Below, one piece after another: positions 1-11,065 of a stretch of 64,000 nucleotides of DNA. The position numbers and the translations under genes were made by a program. Every line of letters begins with the position of its first letter. Position 1 is the first letter of the stretch. The DNA is from Platynereis dumerilii (lineage: Eukaryota; Annelida; Polychaeta; Phyllodocida; Nereididae): contig JAPTHN010000006.1 of NCBI GenBank assembly GCA_026936325.1, positions 31,451,296-31,515,295 on the forward strand, in the 5' to 3' direction. The notes under the pieces are model-generated. The model saw nothing but the letters and a program-made list of their open reading frames with translations, was not told the origin of the DNA and did no database searches.

Positions 1-13
1 CATGGCCAATTTC

Positions 14-1315
14 CTAGTGCAAACTGCCATGACTGGAAACGGAACAAAACTTCTTCTTGTGGCCAGTGCCATGGCAGTTATAGCACACTAGACGTTGTTG
101 GTGACGACAGCTGTCAACTGTGTGCGAGCGTTCTCCACAGTTGAAGCAACGGAGTTGTTGGTTCCGGGATCGAGGCACAGTTTGTCCATGTTGGTTTCGC
201 TGTGGTGGAACTGAGGGTCTTGGCGTAAAACTTCGGCTACTGTTGCTTGACAGTTCAGCCCTCAGCGTCATTAGTAACCGCCCCAACATGTTTAGGCCAC
301 TGCCGTCGTGTCCTTTTCCCCAGAAGGGATCGAAAGTGTTCTCTATGATGGGACGGTTACCGGATTCTCGTAGAGCAGTGACAAATGCTTGACACTGTCG
401 AGCCTTTGCTTTAAGCAGTTCATATACAGCGCCTTGCACCATGTCATGCCATCTTGCTGTTGTTGTCACTCTGTCGCCGATTTTCTTGGCTTGAAGGGGT
501 TCATAGGCTTGGAGGATCTCAGATGCGGAAGAGTTGTTTCCCATGGTCACTGCTTTGTAATACTGCAGAGCGTGTTCGCAACTTCTGAACTTCATGTTCC
601 ATACATGAAGTTCAAACTCGTAGAAATTGCTGAGTGGTGCTCCCTTGCCCTTAAAGTACACGGGATTGTCCAGAGGGCAAGGAGCGGGTTGTCGAGCAGG
701 AGGGGGTGGAACAGGTTTTGGAGCGATAAGGGGCGTAATGGCAACATTGTCTTTACTGGTTGTAGTCGGTCTGTTCCTGTTGTTTCGGTCACCTTTGACA
801 AGAGCCTTTCCTTCTAAACCAAGATTAGAGATCAGTCTCTTTGTTCCGGCATCTGAAAGATGCAACTTGTCTAGAAGCAGAAGATTGGTGTCAATTGATT
901 CATTTCGATATCTGAAATTGACATCATTGTTCACAAACTTGACGCCGAGCTCGTTAACGACAGGGATGAGGAGTTCATTTATGTTGTCTATTTTGGCCCT
1001 GTGGGTGTCATTGTCCATACGAGGGGGGATGCTTGAGACAACAACATTTGTAGCAACTTCTTTAGCACAGATTATGGTGTTCTTAAAGTCATCGCAAATT
1101 TTAGGCGCAGGACGATTTGAGGACGCATTGTTCGTACCGGCTACAATGCAGATAGTGTCGTACTTCTTCTTCTTGGGGTTTATAGCCTTGATCTTCTTGC
1201 GGATGTTGTTGAGTCGTGCACCACCAGTGGAATCAATTTTCAGCGAGTCGTCTGAGGCGGAAACGTCTCGGATGAGCGAGTCTCCAATCAGGAGGATGCC
1301 CTTCGGTTCAGCCAC
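14..1315 (-). CDS. SGNH hydrolase - NADAR - double CCHC zinc-knuckle protein, probable retroelement ORF1-type protein (5' part missing)
   Basis: The frame codes for 433 residues. Residues 6-165 look like an SGNH/GDSL hydrolase: GDS at 11-13 (Ser13 nucleophile), a GG pair at 31-32, GTNN at 60-63 and the DxxH dyad Asp149/His152. A Pro-rich linker (about 195-217) leads to a NADAR/YbiA-like domain at about 219-352, with LSNFYEF, CEHALQYYKA, FWGKGHDGSG and LGRLLMTLR. NADAR proteins are known to remove ADP-ribose from guanine or act on related ribosylated compounds. Two CX2CX4HX4C knuckles lie at 390-403 and 411-424, so nucleic-acid binding is likely. The first codon is GTG and no in-frame ATG is available. 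The same frame reads on to about 1471, first through an Asp/Glu-rich run and then a Gln-rich, heptad-like stretch, but is interrupted there. Esterase-type ORF1 proteins are known from CR1/L2 LINEs; the NADAR addition is not one I recognise. No reverse transcriptase is visible because the downstream part lies left of base 1. A domesticated or host single-exon gene is the alternative. Confidence 0.8.
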   Translation of the reverse strand: MAEPKGILLIGDSLIRDVSASDDSLKIDSTGGARLNNIRKKIKAINPKKKKYDTICIVAGTNNASSNRPAPKICDDFKNTIICAKEVATNVVVSSIPPRMDNDTHRAKIDNINELLIPVVNELGVKFVNNDVNFRYRNESIDTNLLLLDKLHLSDAGTKRLISNLGLEGKALVKGDRNNRNRPTTTSKDNVAITPLIAPKPVPPPPARQPAPCPLDNPVYFKGKGAPLSNFYEFELHVWNMKFRSCEHALQYYKAVTMGNNSSASEILQAYEPLQAKKIGDRVTTTARWHDMVQGAVYELLKAKARQCQAFVTALRESGNRPIIENTFDPFWGKGHDGSGLNMLGRLLMTLRAELSSNSSRSFTPRPSVPPQRNQHGQTVPRSRNQQLRCFNCGERSHTVDSCRHQQRLVCYNCHGTGHKKKFCSVSSHGSLH

Positions 1316-1471
1316 TTCGTCATCTTCATCGTCATCATCATCGTCATTTTCTGAAAATAGTTTTTGAGACAGGGCAGTGATCTGGGATTCGATATTTTGC
1401 TATGAAGTTAGGGCATTTTGTTGTTGAGTGACTAGTTGTGTAAGTGAAATATTTTGAGAAATCACAGTGTC
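1316..1471 (-). other. Acidic and Gln-rich upstream coding remnant; edge of the inserted element
   Basis: This stretch continues the frame of the SGNH-NADAR protein upstream. It encodes a run of Asp/Glu (about 1316-1351), then residues rich in Gln, Leu, Thr and Ile with heptad-like spacing, as in the coiled coils that precede many LINE ORF1 proteins. At about 1471 similarity to the neighbouring duplicated unit begins (matching 9045 onward). The junction therefore looks like the 5' truncation point of a retroelement, or else a duplication breakpoint. Confidence 0.5.
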
Positions 1472-4155
1472 CCCTATGAAATATGCCTATGCGTCAACCG
1501 AGCAATATTTAATTCAGGAATTTAGAAATCAGGAAATATTGCGAGATGTATCCGAATATCATATCGGAAGCAGCTGTTTTGGTCGTATTTGCAGACAGCT
1601 GATCATTTGGTACTGATTGTAAACACAGAATAGTGCTGGTGCATCTGGAAGTACACTGGTTATTGGCAGGGTGTTAAACGGAAATTAATTGCCATCTGAC
1701 TTTTGCCAAGACATTGTTGCTGTTGGGAATCCTGACAAAGATCAGCCACAAGGTAGTTAAGGAGTGACAAAGGTAGACTTCAGGTTAATTAGGGAATTTC
1801 TTTAACACTCTCACTCTAATTAGCCACATATTCCCATTTTACTCTACCGCCTTCACTGAAGGTTTTGCTGAGCTATTTTTTCGCAGTTGATGAAAATATG
1901 TTCTGTTCTATTTTGATATAGAGTAGAATGTGTTGGGGACATGCTCAGAAATATTCCTAGACATATCCAGTCACATTGGTTATTGTTGTAACCCTCTTTT
2001 ACGGAATGTCCTACAATGTATATTTCAAGATACAATGACAAAGTTGATGAAATGATAAAGTTAAAAAATTATGATGCTTGATAAATTTGCAAAACATAAA
2101 AAGTCATGCGATGTATGCAAAAAATGTATGACCTTTTCCTTACCAACGATGAATGACCTGCTTACATGTATGTGCATTCTAAGAAAGCCAAATTGAAATT
2201 TTTATAGTGTCAAATGAAAGCTGTACATGAATTCCTATGTATCTTTTTAAAGAAAATGATCTATTGAGATAAGGCCGCAAAAAGATATGCATGTATTTCA
2301 GGCTACTGAATGATCAAATGGTGCAGTTGAATTGACGATGTTACTGCAATATTCATCTGAAGTAAAAGAAAAATCCTATAGGCATAGATCATGCATTTCT
2401 TTTTTGTGATACGTTCGTGCTTTAACATTTTCTGTTCGGAACTATCATATCAGTTTCCTCCTTTCTTATTTTCTTGACATTACCTCTCTCTTTGAATGTA
2501 TGTATCTAATAGAGATGGAAATTTCTCATGCTTGTGGCATAGCAATGACACCATTAAAGGTTTGTTGTGTTAATAATGCCAACTTCAATGACAGCAGCTG
2601 TCCGGGCCTCTTTCACAAGATGAATTATCTACCATTCTTTTAAATATTCATGAATGACCTGAGGTGCCTACAAAGCATGCAGTGCTACATTGCATTTTAT
2701 CAGAATACTGCCTGATGGGAACTTGATGGTTTGAAAAATCAGTATACTCTGTTTCCATACTTCAAATTGGTGACTTTTCAATCATCATATATATTTATAT
2801 AGTGTGCTGTACATATGCACTTATTGTTACACATTACAATGCAGGCATGAAAGTAGGGATGAGATTTTTATAATGATTTTACCCAGGGTGGCCATATAGA
2901 AGAGCAGCCATGAAGAGAGAGTAAAGGAACATTACCGGAGGCTCCCATGCTGTAGCATTTATGGGTGTTGTTGATCAATTTACGAGTAGTGATGAGAAGA
3001 TTGTAACTCCGGTATATATCCAATTCATCCGGATGCCCATGGTCTTTCAGTTGCAAAAGCACTGGATACTGAATTCTAACTGCCTCCATTTTTGGCCAAA
3101 TTGAGTTTCATCATATTTTCAATCCACAGCCTCAGAGCCAGTAGTTGTACAAATGAACATTCTGAAACCATTAGGCCACTGAGAATGCTAGTTCTAACAG
3201 GATGGGGAAGGTATTTAGAGGTTTGATGTGGAGCTTGGTGAGTGTCGGCTGTACTTGGTGGGCAATATTGCAGTTAATCACACTGCTTCTTGCAATCTTG
3301 ATACAATTTGTCTTAATTTGGGTGTGTAAGCACTTCATGATGAGGAAAATGCCATTTTTAATTGATCATAGATGGCACTGGGGGCCATGTTGCTAACAAA
3401 ACACAATTACAAGTTTCTGAATCCGTTCTTTCAGTTTTTTCATATGTGACAAGTGCTTGACAGAAACTCTTGGTGTAAACAATGTCTTTGCCTTTTACAT
3501 GTTGGTACAGCATAATCAGTAAATGAGTCACGTAACTCAACAATGTTTTCTTTTTTGTGAAAAATTGAACAACCAATTTCTATGTAATAGACGTGCATGG
3601 ACATCACAAATAGTTTAATATTGTCACTCAAACTTCCCAGGCTGTGACATCCAAACCAGCTTATTGAACATACCTTAAGAATTAGTCTCTCTGAAAGCTT
3701 TTGAAGCTCAAGTAATCTTCCTATAATTATTTTTCTATGTCCCCTTTTTAAATGACGAATGTTAGATCGAGAATAATAGAAGATTACAAAGCATCAATGA
3801 TTGAATGTTTTAAGTTATCAAATTTATTTTAGTGATTTTTTCTTTTGGTCCTTTGGCAATGATTTCAGCGCCCCACAATATCTTTGGAAATGTTATTATT
3901 GTAAAAGTAATAATGGCTAGAGAATTGGGCCATGAGAACAAGGATTTAATTCCATATTGAAAGAGGAAACTATTATCATTATAAAGGGGAAACCAAATAA
4001 CAGGAGTAGCAAACTAATACATTTAACTATCATCATTTCTTCTGTACCCTTCCTGTGAACAACAACAGGTAATATTTTGGTTCCGATAGTTATGATATGT
4101 CATTCAGCCGATATATGAAGCCAAGGGAATAGATACAACTTGCTTATTTCATATA

Positions 4156-4303
4156 CCATACATCTTGCTATGTGATTTTGGCTTTTCATATTTTCTCCTT
4201 GATTGCACAAGCTCCAGGTTGACAGAGTTCATGGTCTGAAGACCTGAGGAGCTAAGTAATGAAGTTAGTGGCAGTAACAAGCCATATTCATGCGCACCAG
4301 TGG
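4156..4303. repeat. R1 block, copy 1
   Basis: The block starts CCATACATC, contains a TGTGATTTTGGCTTTTCAT core and ends GCACCAGTGG. It holds GGTC-TGAA-GACC at 4233-4244. The same block recurs in A2, B1, B2, C1, C2 and C3. Confidence 0.7.
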
Positions 4304-4562
4304 ATGGCCCAGATATTTTATGGCATATCCTATAGGTAAGCAATCTCATTATATGATATCTAGATTATGTTGATATGCACACTTGCTGTTGCTTAAACTG
4401 GATATTTTTCAATTGCCTAACCCACTTTGTATTGTTATGTATATTATCAAGGAACTTCCCAGACACTCACTCAAAATATTGTGCCATTTACCGCAGCTTT
4501 CAGGGAAGTACTTTACACATGAAAGCCCAGATTGCTGCATGTGTGTCAAGTGGACTAAGGCA

Positions 4563-4822
4563 AAACACCCTTTTTGTTTGATGGCAAATTTCTATGTGAT
4601 TACAGAATCATTATACAAACATTATGACATCCGAAGATGACACTTGCTCATCTCTGAAATTATGCAGAGATTATAGCTAAATGCAACCAAAGCACCCTTT
4701 TTGTTTTTGTTTGATGGCAAATTTCTATGTGATTACAGAATCATTATACAAACATTATGACATTCCAAGATGACACTTGCTCATCTCTGAAATTATGCAG
4801 AGATTATAGCTAAAAGCAACCA
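4563..4822. repeat. Tandem duplication of about 125-130 bp carrying the R2 block
   Basis: Two near-identical copies (about 4563-4690 and 4691-4822) each carry ACAAACATTATGACAT, GACACTTGCTCATCTCTG and ATTATGCAGAGATTATAGC. A short T/G-rich expansion separates them. The A2 equivalent has a single copy, so this is a local slippage or duplication event. Confidence 0.85.
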
Positions 4823-5663
4823 AAGCACAGCCACCATTAAAGTTTGTGGCACTTAGATTTCCAACTGCTCACTTGGGTGACATAATTTGATGCATCTGAA
4901 AAGAGGAGTGTATGTAACAAAGACATAGCGCTTCAAATAGTTTATCTTGAAGAAGGAAATTCAGTTGCGGAGGAAGTTTATGAGAATGGAGAAGGTACAT
5001 GTCTCACCAGGGAATAAATTTGTCGTTTTGGTAAATATCAAAATGAGGTGACAGACAACAATTGTGTTCAGAAGAATAAAGATACAATACAATTTTTTTA
5101 AGTAGAGACTGGAAATTTAAATGGGAAGTTGCTGGTTATCAGCACCAGGCCAAAAAGCCACTTCCACCTGCTTTTTCATTTGAGCCACAAGGTCGGAGTG
5201 ATAGACCAATTCTGGTGTAATGATGACAATTATAGTGGATTTCCACTACAGCAGATGATTTATTTTGTTGTATGGCAGCCTCACACTGTGCGTGCTAAAC
5301 TCCTCAATCACAGTGGAGTTTATATAACACTCCATGTGAATCATCCACACAAGTATCTTGTTAAGGTGGCTCGCTACTCGTGAACTTTCCAAGATAGGAT
5401 TTCTTAAAAACAGTTTAGAATGATCCAAAATATGGTTTATAGTAAGGATATGTAAACAAAAGTATCTTGTTTGTGAGGAGACGGACAAACTAGATGCACA
5501 ATAAAACTACACAGCCACAAGCAGAGTCCTAGCATCTTCTATTTCATTTTATTTTCTCTTTTTCATTTGAGTGGCATCAAGTGTAAAAATCAATGGAGAA
5601 CAGCTGCCATCACATTTGAGGAAAGAAAAGAAATATTTGGAACAAGCCTTTCCTGGACGCTTC

Positions 5664-5689
5664 AAGTGTTGCAAAGCCAGACAACACTT
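5664..5689 (-). repeat. R3 hairpin, copy in A1
   Basis: Read on the minus strand, AAGTGTTG and CAACACTT flank a TCTGGCTTTG loop. The copies in A2, C1, C2 and C3 lie on the plus strand, because this segment is inverted relative to them. Confidence 0.6.
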
Positions 5690-6499
5690 CCGGAACCCTT
5701 TTTGTCTGACTGGGTTTAAAAATGCTTAGGCATGAAAAGACCTTTCAATGCTAACACACAAATGGTTGAGCTTGAATTTGATGCACTTTCTTGTCTCAGG
5801 GGAATACTGCACTAATGGGTTTGTTTAAATACAGACAGCACCTAGTATATGCTGGTCCAGATGTGGAAGATCTAGACTGACTTTAACATGATGGGAGTTT
5901 TCGGTCCGATATTTACAAAGGCGAATCAAGTGATGTCATTAAGAAAAATAAATTCATATATTTAGTGTTTTCTTTGATCCATTTCCTCTTTTAAAGGCTC
6001 TCCATTAGTAGAATAGAGACACTGTCCTACTAAATGGGGATTAGGCATGCAATGTGATGGTAACATTTGTTGTTAATAATGAGACCTTGAATAGGAAATG
6101 GCTCTGCTGCGCTTTGCTTACTTGTTTATGTGCTTCATGATTCTTTACCATTCTGGAGCTGTGGTTGAAAGATAAAAACCTGAATAGAACATTGCCAGTG
6201 GCCAAGGCGTTCAGTCAATCTTGGCTTATATTCTGGGTTATGGTACATGTGCATTCTTTCCTCATTGCTGTCCTGTCACTGTCAATATATTTTCCTTAAA
6301 AATGGACAGTATTTTGACGTTGCAAAAGGAGCTGATTTTTCCCGATCAGTCAAAGGCCTATAACAGTTATGATAAGTTCTCAAGACAGTGGTTATGTGTC
6401 GGCGAAGCTGTCTAGGTGCCAGGAAGGCATATTTCGGCGATTCAAGTCATTTTTGGACAATTATATAATCAATTAGAGGTTATACATTGTCGTGGATGG

Positions 6500-7100
6500 A
6501 TCCTAGAACGATGAGGCACTCGTTTTCTACGCCGAAGCCGTAGCAACCCCCAAAGAGGAGCAGGACTGTGTCGGCGAGTTGGCAGGAGCTTCGGTGAAGT
6601 TCCATTGCTTCTATGTTAAAGTAGCATCGCCCAAGCAAGCTCTAGCATCGCCCAAGCAGGCTCTAGCATCGCCCAAGCACCTGACAAATACTCTATTACG
6701 CCCAAGCAAATAGCTGTTGCGGTGAGGCAAATAGCTGTTACGCCGTTTCATCAGCATGTTTGCGACGGCGAGTTGTGCTGTTGCGTCTCCGAAGTTGTAT
6801 TGACTCAATGATAAAGTAGCCTCGCCCAAGCACTCTCTAGCTTCGCCCAAGCTGTCTGTAGCCTCGCCCAAGCATTTTGGGGGTCTTTCAGGTCTTTTGC
6901 ATCGTGACTATTTGCTTCGTAAAGATTCAACAGGTTGAATCTTTCGTGAAGCAAGTTCTTGCTTCACCAACCTGTCACGCGACTTCTAGGAACTTTTGGC
7001 GAGGAAGTTTAAGATGCGCCGTAGACGAAATTATCGTCGCCGAATTGTTGAATGTAGTTTAACCATCTCCTACTTTCCTGGAAAAGTAAGAAGCGCCGCG
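6500..7100. repeat. CpG-rich island-like segment with 21-bp minisatellite
   Basis: The stretch has far more CG dinucleotides than its surroundings. Between about 6620 and 6875 a unit close to GCATCGCCCAAGCAAGCTCT recurs with 21-bp spacing in two clusters (6625-6680 and 6825-6875). On the minus strand the period is seven codons and reads C/S-L-G-D/E-A-x-x. A 20-bp inverted repeat centred near 6932 (ATTCAACAGGTTGAAT) lies downstream. No A2 counterpart was seen, so it is probably an insertion of unknown class. Confidence 0.6.
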
Positions 7101-8730
7101 ACAAGAAAGCCCTGATACGTCTCCGTGAGAACTAGGCATTACTCTTTCTTAGTTTTCCATGGGAATTCCCTCTTTGGCAATTTCCCTGGCTTTGAGTTGT
7201 CACATATGTCATTTAACAGCCTTAGAACAGAAATTTAACTTGAGAAGCCTGACTTATGTATGCAACAGAACTTGCCCAGATGGAAGGTTCATGAAACAGA
7301 CATTTCTGGTCTCCTTCTAAAGTGTCAAACGTTTCAATGGACTGTTTTCTAACTCTGCAGCCACATCTTTAAAACTACTAATGAGTTTTTGATGGTCTTA
7401 TACATGTACTGTAAATTCATGACAAAGAAGCTTTTGTAAATGGCAATGTAATGTTTTCCGCCCTGTGAATTTCAGTTGTTATCAAATTATATAGCAGTCA
7501 AAGAGGATCTGATGTATCTAAATATGAGAATGGAAAAATGCCAGGAAAATCTTATCATTTCATTGAATCTTTGTATACTTTGAGAATAAACTAATGTAAA
7601 CTTTGGGTAAGTTGTGATAAAAAAAAAAGAAATACAACTGATGAATTTTATTGAAAGAACAAGCAAAACGTGCTCTTGGTATAAAGCTGTTTTAGTAAAA
7701 TGCATGTATAAAGTAGTTCTCAATTTATAAAGGCAGATATATTACAGTTGTCTGACGGGTAAAGGTTTGGCTGGAAAAGTGCATAGGCATGAAAATGTAT
7801 GGGTGTGATTTGGTGGTGTGAACTTTTGCTTGAAAGAATGATTAGGCTACTGTACCTACTTCGAATGAAAGCCTGATGGGCGATGGCACAGCAAAAATGA
7901 CAAACCGGACACCTGCCAAGGGACGCACATGGATCGTTCTGAATCCGTCCCAAGACGGCAACTGTTGTCATTCGCAATTACAAACCTGTACCATTGAAGT
8001 AACCTGATTTATCTTGTCATGTTGGCAATGTTTCATCAGGTAAGATAAATGCCAGAAATGTCGCGTAGGCATCATACAAACATTATGAATTCCCAAGGTG
8101 ACGCTTGATCTTTCCTGACAATTTGCTGAGATTAGCTAAAAGCAAAAAACATGCTCGCCAAAGAGCAGGCAATAAATTTCATGGCAAAAGCATTCACAGG
8201 ATATGAAGCAGCTCATTTGGGAGTTATAACTCAAGAACACTGGAAAAATGAATGGAAGGATAAAAGGATTTTGTTGCGTGGATAACATGGTGGAAAGGAT
8301 GAAGCTGCAAGGAATATGTAGGCGTCATAACTTGTAGTAGGGATGCATTGCGAATATTCTGTGTGAAGTTTGTTGAAAGACCTTTGAAGATAGACCTCAT
8401 ACAAGCCAGAAGAAAAACGATGCATAAAAGTACAAAAGCAAAAAATAATTGATGCCGGCAAATAACTCCCCATCTCAACAAAAAAAGCAGGAACAAATAA
8501 ATATCAAAAACTTGTACAATTGAGGTAAATGAGGTCTGATGTTGGTGAGTGAAAGGGTGTTGAGAACGAGACTCAAGTGCCAAGAAGACGATCAACAATC
8601 AGCATTTGAATATTTTTCATTGGTTGGATGCTAATCTTTTATATTGTGGAGAGGGCTCATAAATCCTCATGTGGCATATTCCCAGTTATAGGATTTCGGT
8701 ATTTCAAATTAGCTCCATGATTGAAAAAGC

Positions 8731-8830
8731 CTGTGGTTGACCGGGTCAAGGTCTCAAGACCTGAGGAGAAGGTCTCAAGACCTGAGCAAGACAGCTAATG
8801 AAGTGAGAACTCCAACTCATGCACACCAAT
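8731..8830. repeat. Diverged partial R1 block with duplicated hairpin
   Basis: It keeps the GGTTGAC and GCTAATGAAG parts of R1. The hairpin segment GGTCTCAAGACCTGAG is present twice in tandem. Confidence 0.5.
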
Positions 8831-10441
8831 AGTTAGTATGAGTACTTCATGGCATTGCAGATTTCTATGTTTATAAAGTGCATATTGTGAAGCTGCAAGG
8901 AAATTGTTCGATAATTAGAAATTATATCATGACGATACTGACTGAAAACGTCCAATTTCAGTCACAGTATTCAAACAACAAAATACTTCTCAGGTCAGTC
9001 AAACCTAATTGGCTATTACTGACCTCAACTGTAGTATTGAATCCCCAATGAAATATGCTTATGCCTAAACCAAGAAATATTTCATTTTGGAATTTAGAAA
9101 TCAGGAACATTACGAGATGCATTCAAATCTCATTTCGGCAGATGCACCTGCTGTTTTGTCATATTTGCTAGCACCTGATCATTTGGTATTAGTGACTGAT
9201 TGTTTACACTGAGTTGTACTGGTGCATCAGGAAGTACACTGGTTGTTGGCAGGTGTTAAACGGATGTTAATTGCCATCTGCTTACAGTGACTTTTCCCAA
9301 GACATTGTTGCTATCTGGGAATCCTGACAAAGACCAGCCACAAGTTAATTAAGGGATGATAAAGGTAGACTTCAAGTTAATTAGGGAATTTCTTTCACCG
9401 CTCTCACTCTAATTAGCGACTCATTCCCATTTTACTCTGTAGCTTTTATTGAGGGTCTTGCTCAGCTATTTTTTTCTTAGTTAATTAAAATATGTTTATT
9501 TTTAGAAGAATTGGGTGAAGACATTTCCAGGCACACTGAGAGCATGTAACAACATTGGTCAATTTGTCATATTCCTATTATTCCTATATAAATATATATA
9601 TTACGAAAATCATTAACACATGTTAAATTCAAGATAACTGAAAAAAAAGAGTGAAAGGCCTCTTCTGTTGAAACCATACCTAGAAAGATACAACACGAGG
9701 GGCTGTTATGGAAACATGAAGAACTTCGGCCAACTCTTTTCAGCTTTAACTACATGTACTATAGTTGAAATTGTGTTGCTGTGACCCTGCCAGTTGTCTT
9801 CAATCTCTTTATGGTGGTGCTATAAAAATGCCTGTACTTGGTGTGGACAATGCGAACACCTCTTGTGGAATCCATCATTATTTATATTGTGTTGTCTTGT
9901 GGCGAAATGCCTTTGGCGACATCAGTCATTTTTGTTTTTCCCCCTTTTCAGAATGTTCTATGTGTCAGGATACAAAGACAAAGTTGATGAAATGGGAGTA
10001 TATGATGCATAGATCATGCATTTCTTTTCTGCGATACGTTCGTGCTTTAACATTTTCGGTTTGGATGTCATGAGCAAAGAATGCTTCAAAAGCATCTATG
10101 ATGTCAGTTTCCTCCTTTGTTATTTTCTTGACTTTACCTCTCTCTCTTAATGTACATATCTAATAGAGATGGAAATTTCTCATGGTTGTGGCATAGCAAT
10201 GTAACCATTAAAGGTTTGTTGTGTTAATAATGCCAACTTCAATGACAGCAGCTCACCGGGCCTCTTTCACAAGATGAATTATCTACCCTTCTTTTAAATA
10301 TTCATGAATGACCTGAGGTGCTTGCAAAGCATGCAGTGCTACATTGCATTTTATCCGAATACTGCCTGAAGGGAACTTGATGGTTTGAAAAATCAGTATA
10401 CTCTGTTTCCATACTTCAAATTGGTGACTTTTCAATCGTCA

Positions 10442-11065
10442 TAATATTATATAAATATTTGATGGTGAGGAGTCCAATATAGAGTATAATTGGACGAAGA
10501 AAAGCTATATTGGACGAGTAGCCACAAAAATATAAAATTCACATGTTCTGATTCTGTATCCTATAACCAAGAAGCTTCTTTTTTATTTGATATTTTTTAT
10601 TTCAATTTTATAGCACAACATTTTTCTTTAAACATTGGCATTTACACGAAAAATGGGTGAAAAAGTACATTTTTTGTCACTCAATGTCATACCATGGTCC
10701 CATAACATATGTAAGCAATGTTACATTTGCTTAATGTTGTTGTCCTGATCAATACGCAACTTTTGACATCATTTGTGTTTTTCTGTGTCTTCCCATTGGC
10801 GTGCAATTAATTTTTTACTAAAATTGAAAAACACAATTTTTTTTTCTTGCTGTTGCTGCAGCAGGGCACTGCAGAAGGTGTTTCCTCTCAGGTCCTCCCT
10901 CACGGACCTATGACATGGCAATAAAATTCCTCACTGCACAATATAACTTCTCACTGTCCAATATAACTTTTCACTGTCCAATATAACTTTTTCTCTGACT
11001 AATACAGGAAGGATATTATCCAAGAATACTCGCTTGTGATTGGCTGACACAATCCGAGTGGAGAA
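10442..11065. mobile_element. Non-autonomous DNA-transposon-like insertion, family unknown
   Basis: It is absent from A1, where the flanks are contiguous near 2788. The left part has GTCCAATAT and ATTGGACG motifs. Near 10930-10995 the motif TCACTGTCCAATATAAC is repeated about three times. Near the right end, minus-strand CAGCCAATCACAAGCGAGTA closely resembles the right end of the C1 insertion at 23119-23750, so the two may belong to one family. There is no open frame. Terminal repeats are not clear, and the flank is AT-rich (ATAT). Confidence 0.6.

Larger units (their letters stand above)
1471..9044. repeat. Duplicated unit A1 (non-coding)
   Basis: Bases 1471-4320 match 9045-12700 in the same order, and 4330-5640 match 14090-14640. 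Bases 5640-6130 match A2 in the opposite orientation. Marker blocks inside: R1 at 4156-4303 with a diverged copy at 8731-8830, R2 at about 4612, 4740 and 8080, and R3 at 5664-5689. I see no gene. Bases 7080-8700 hold only AT-rich sequence plus one R2 copy. The short open frames do not persist in the A2 copy. Confidence 0.75.

Noticed and set aside
120-1367. Plus-strand open frames of 90, 142 and 246 codons
   Set aside because: They are the antisense of the SGNH-NADAR coding sequence and show no domain of their own.
5129-5383. 84-codon open frame in A1
   Set aside because: The aligned A2 segment does not keep the frame, and the composition is that of non-coding AT-rich DNA.
6600-6880. CRISPR-like array
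   Set aside because: The repeats are contiguous 21-bp minisatellite units without unique spacers, in a eukaryotic context.
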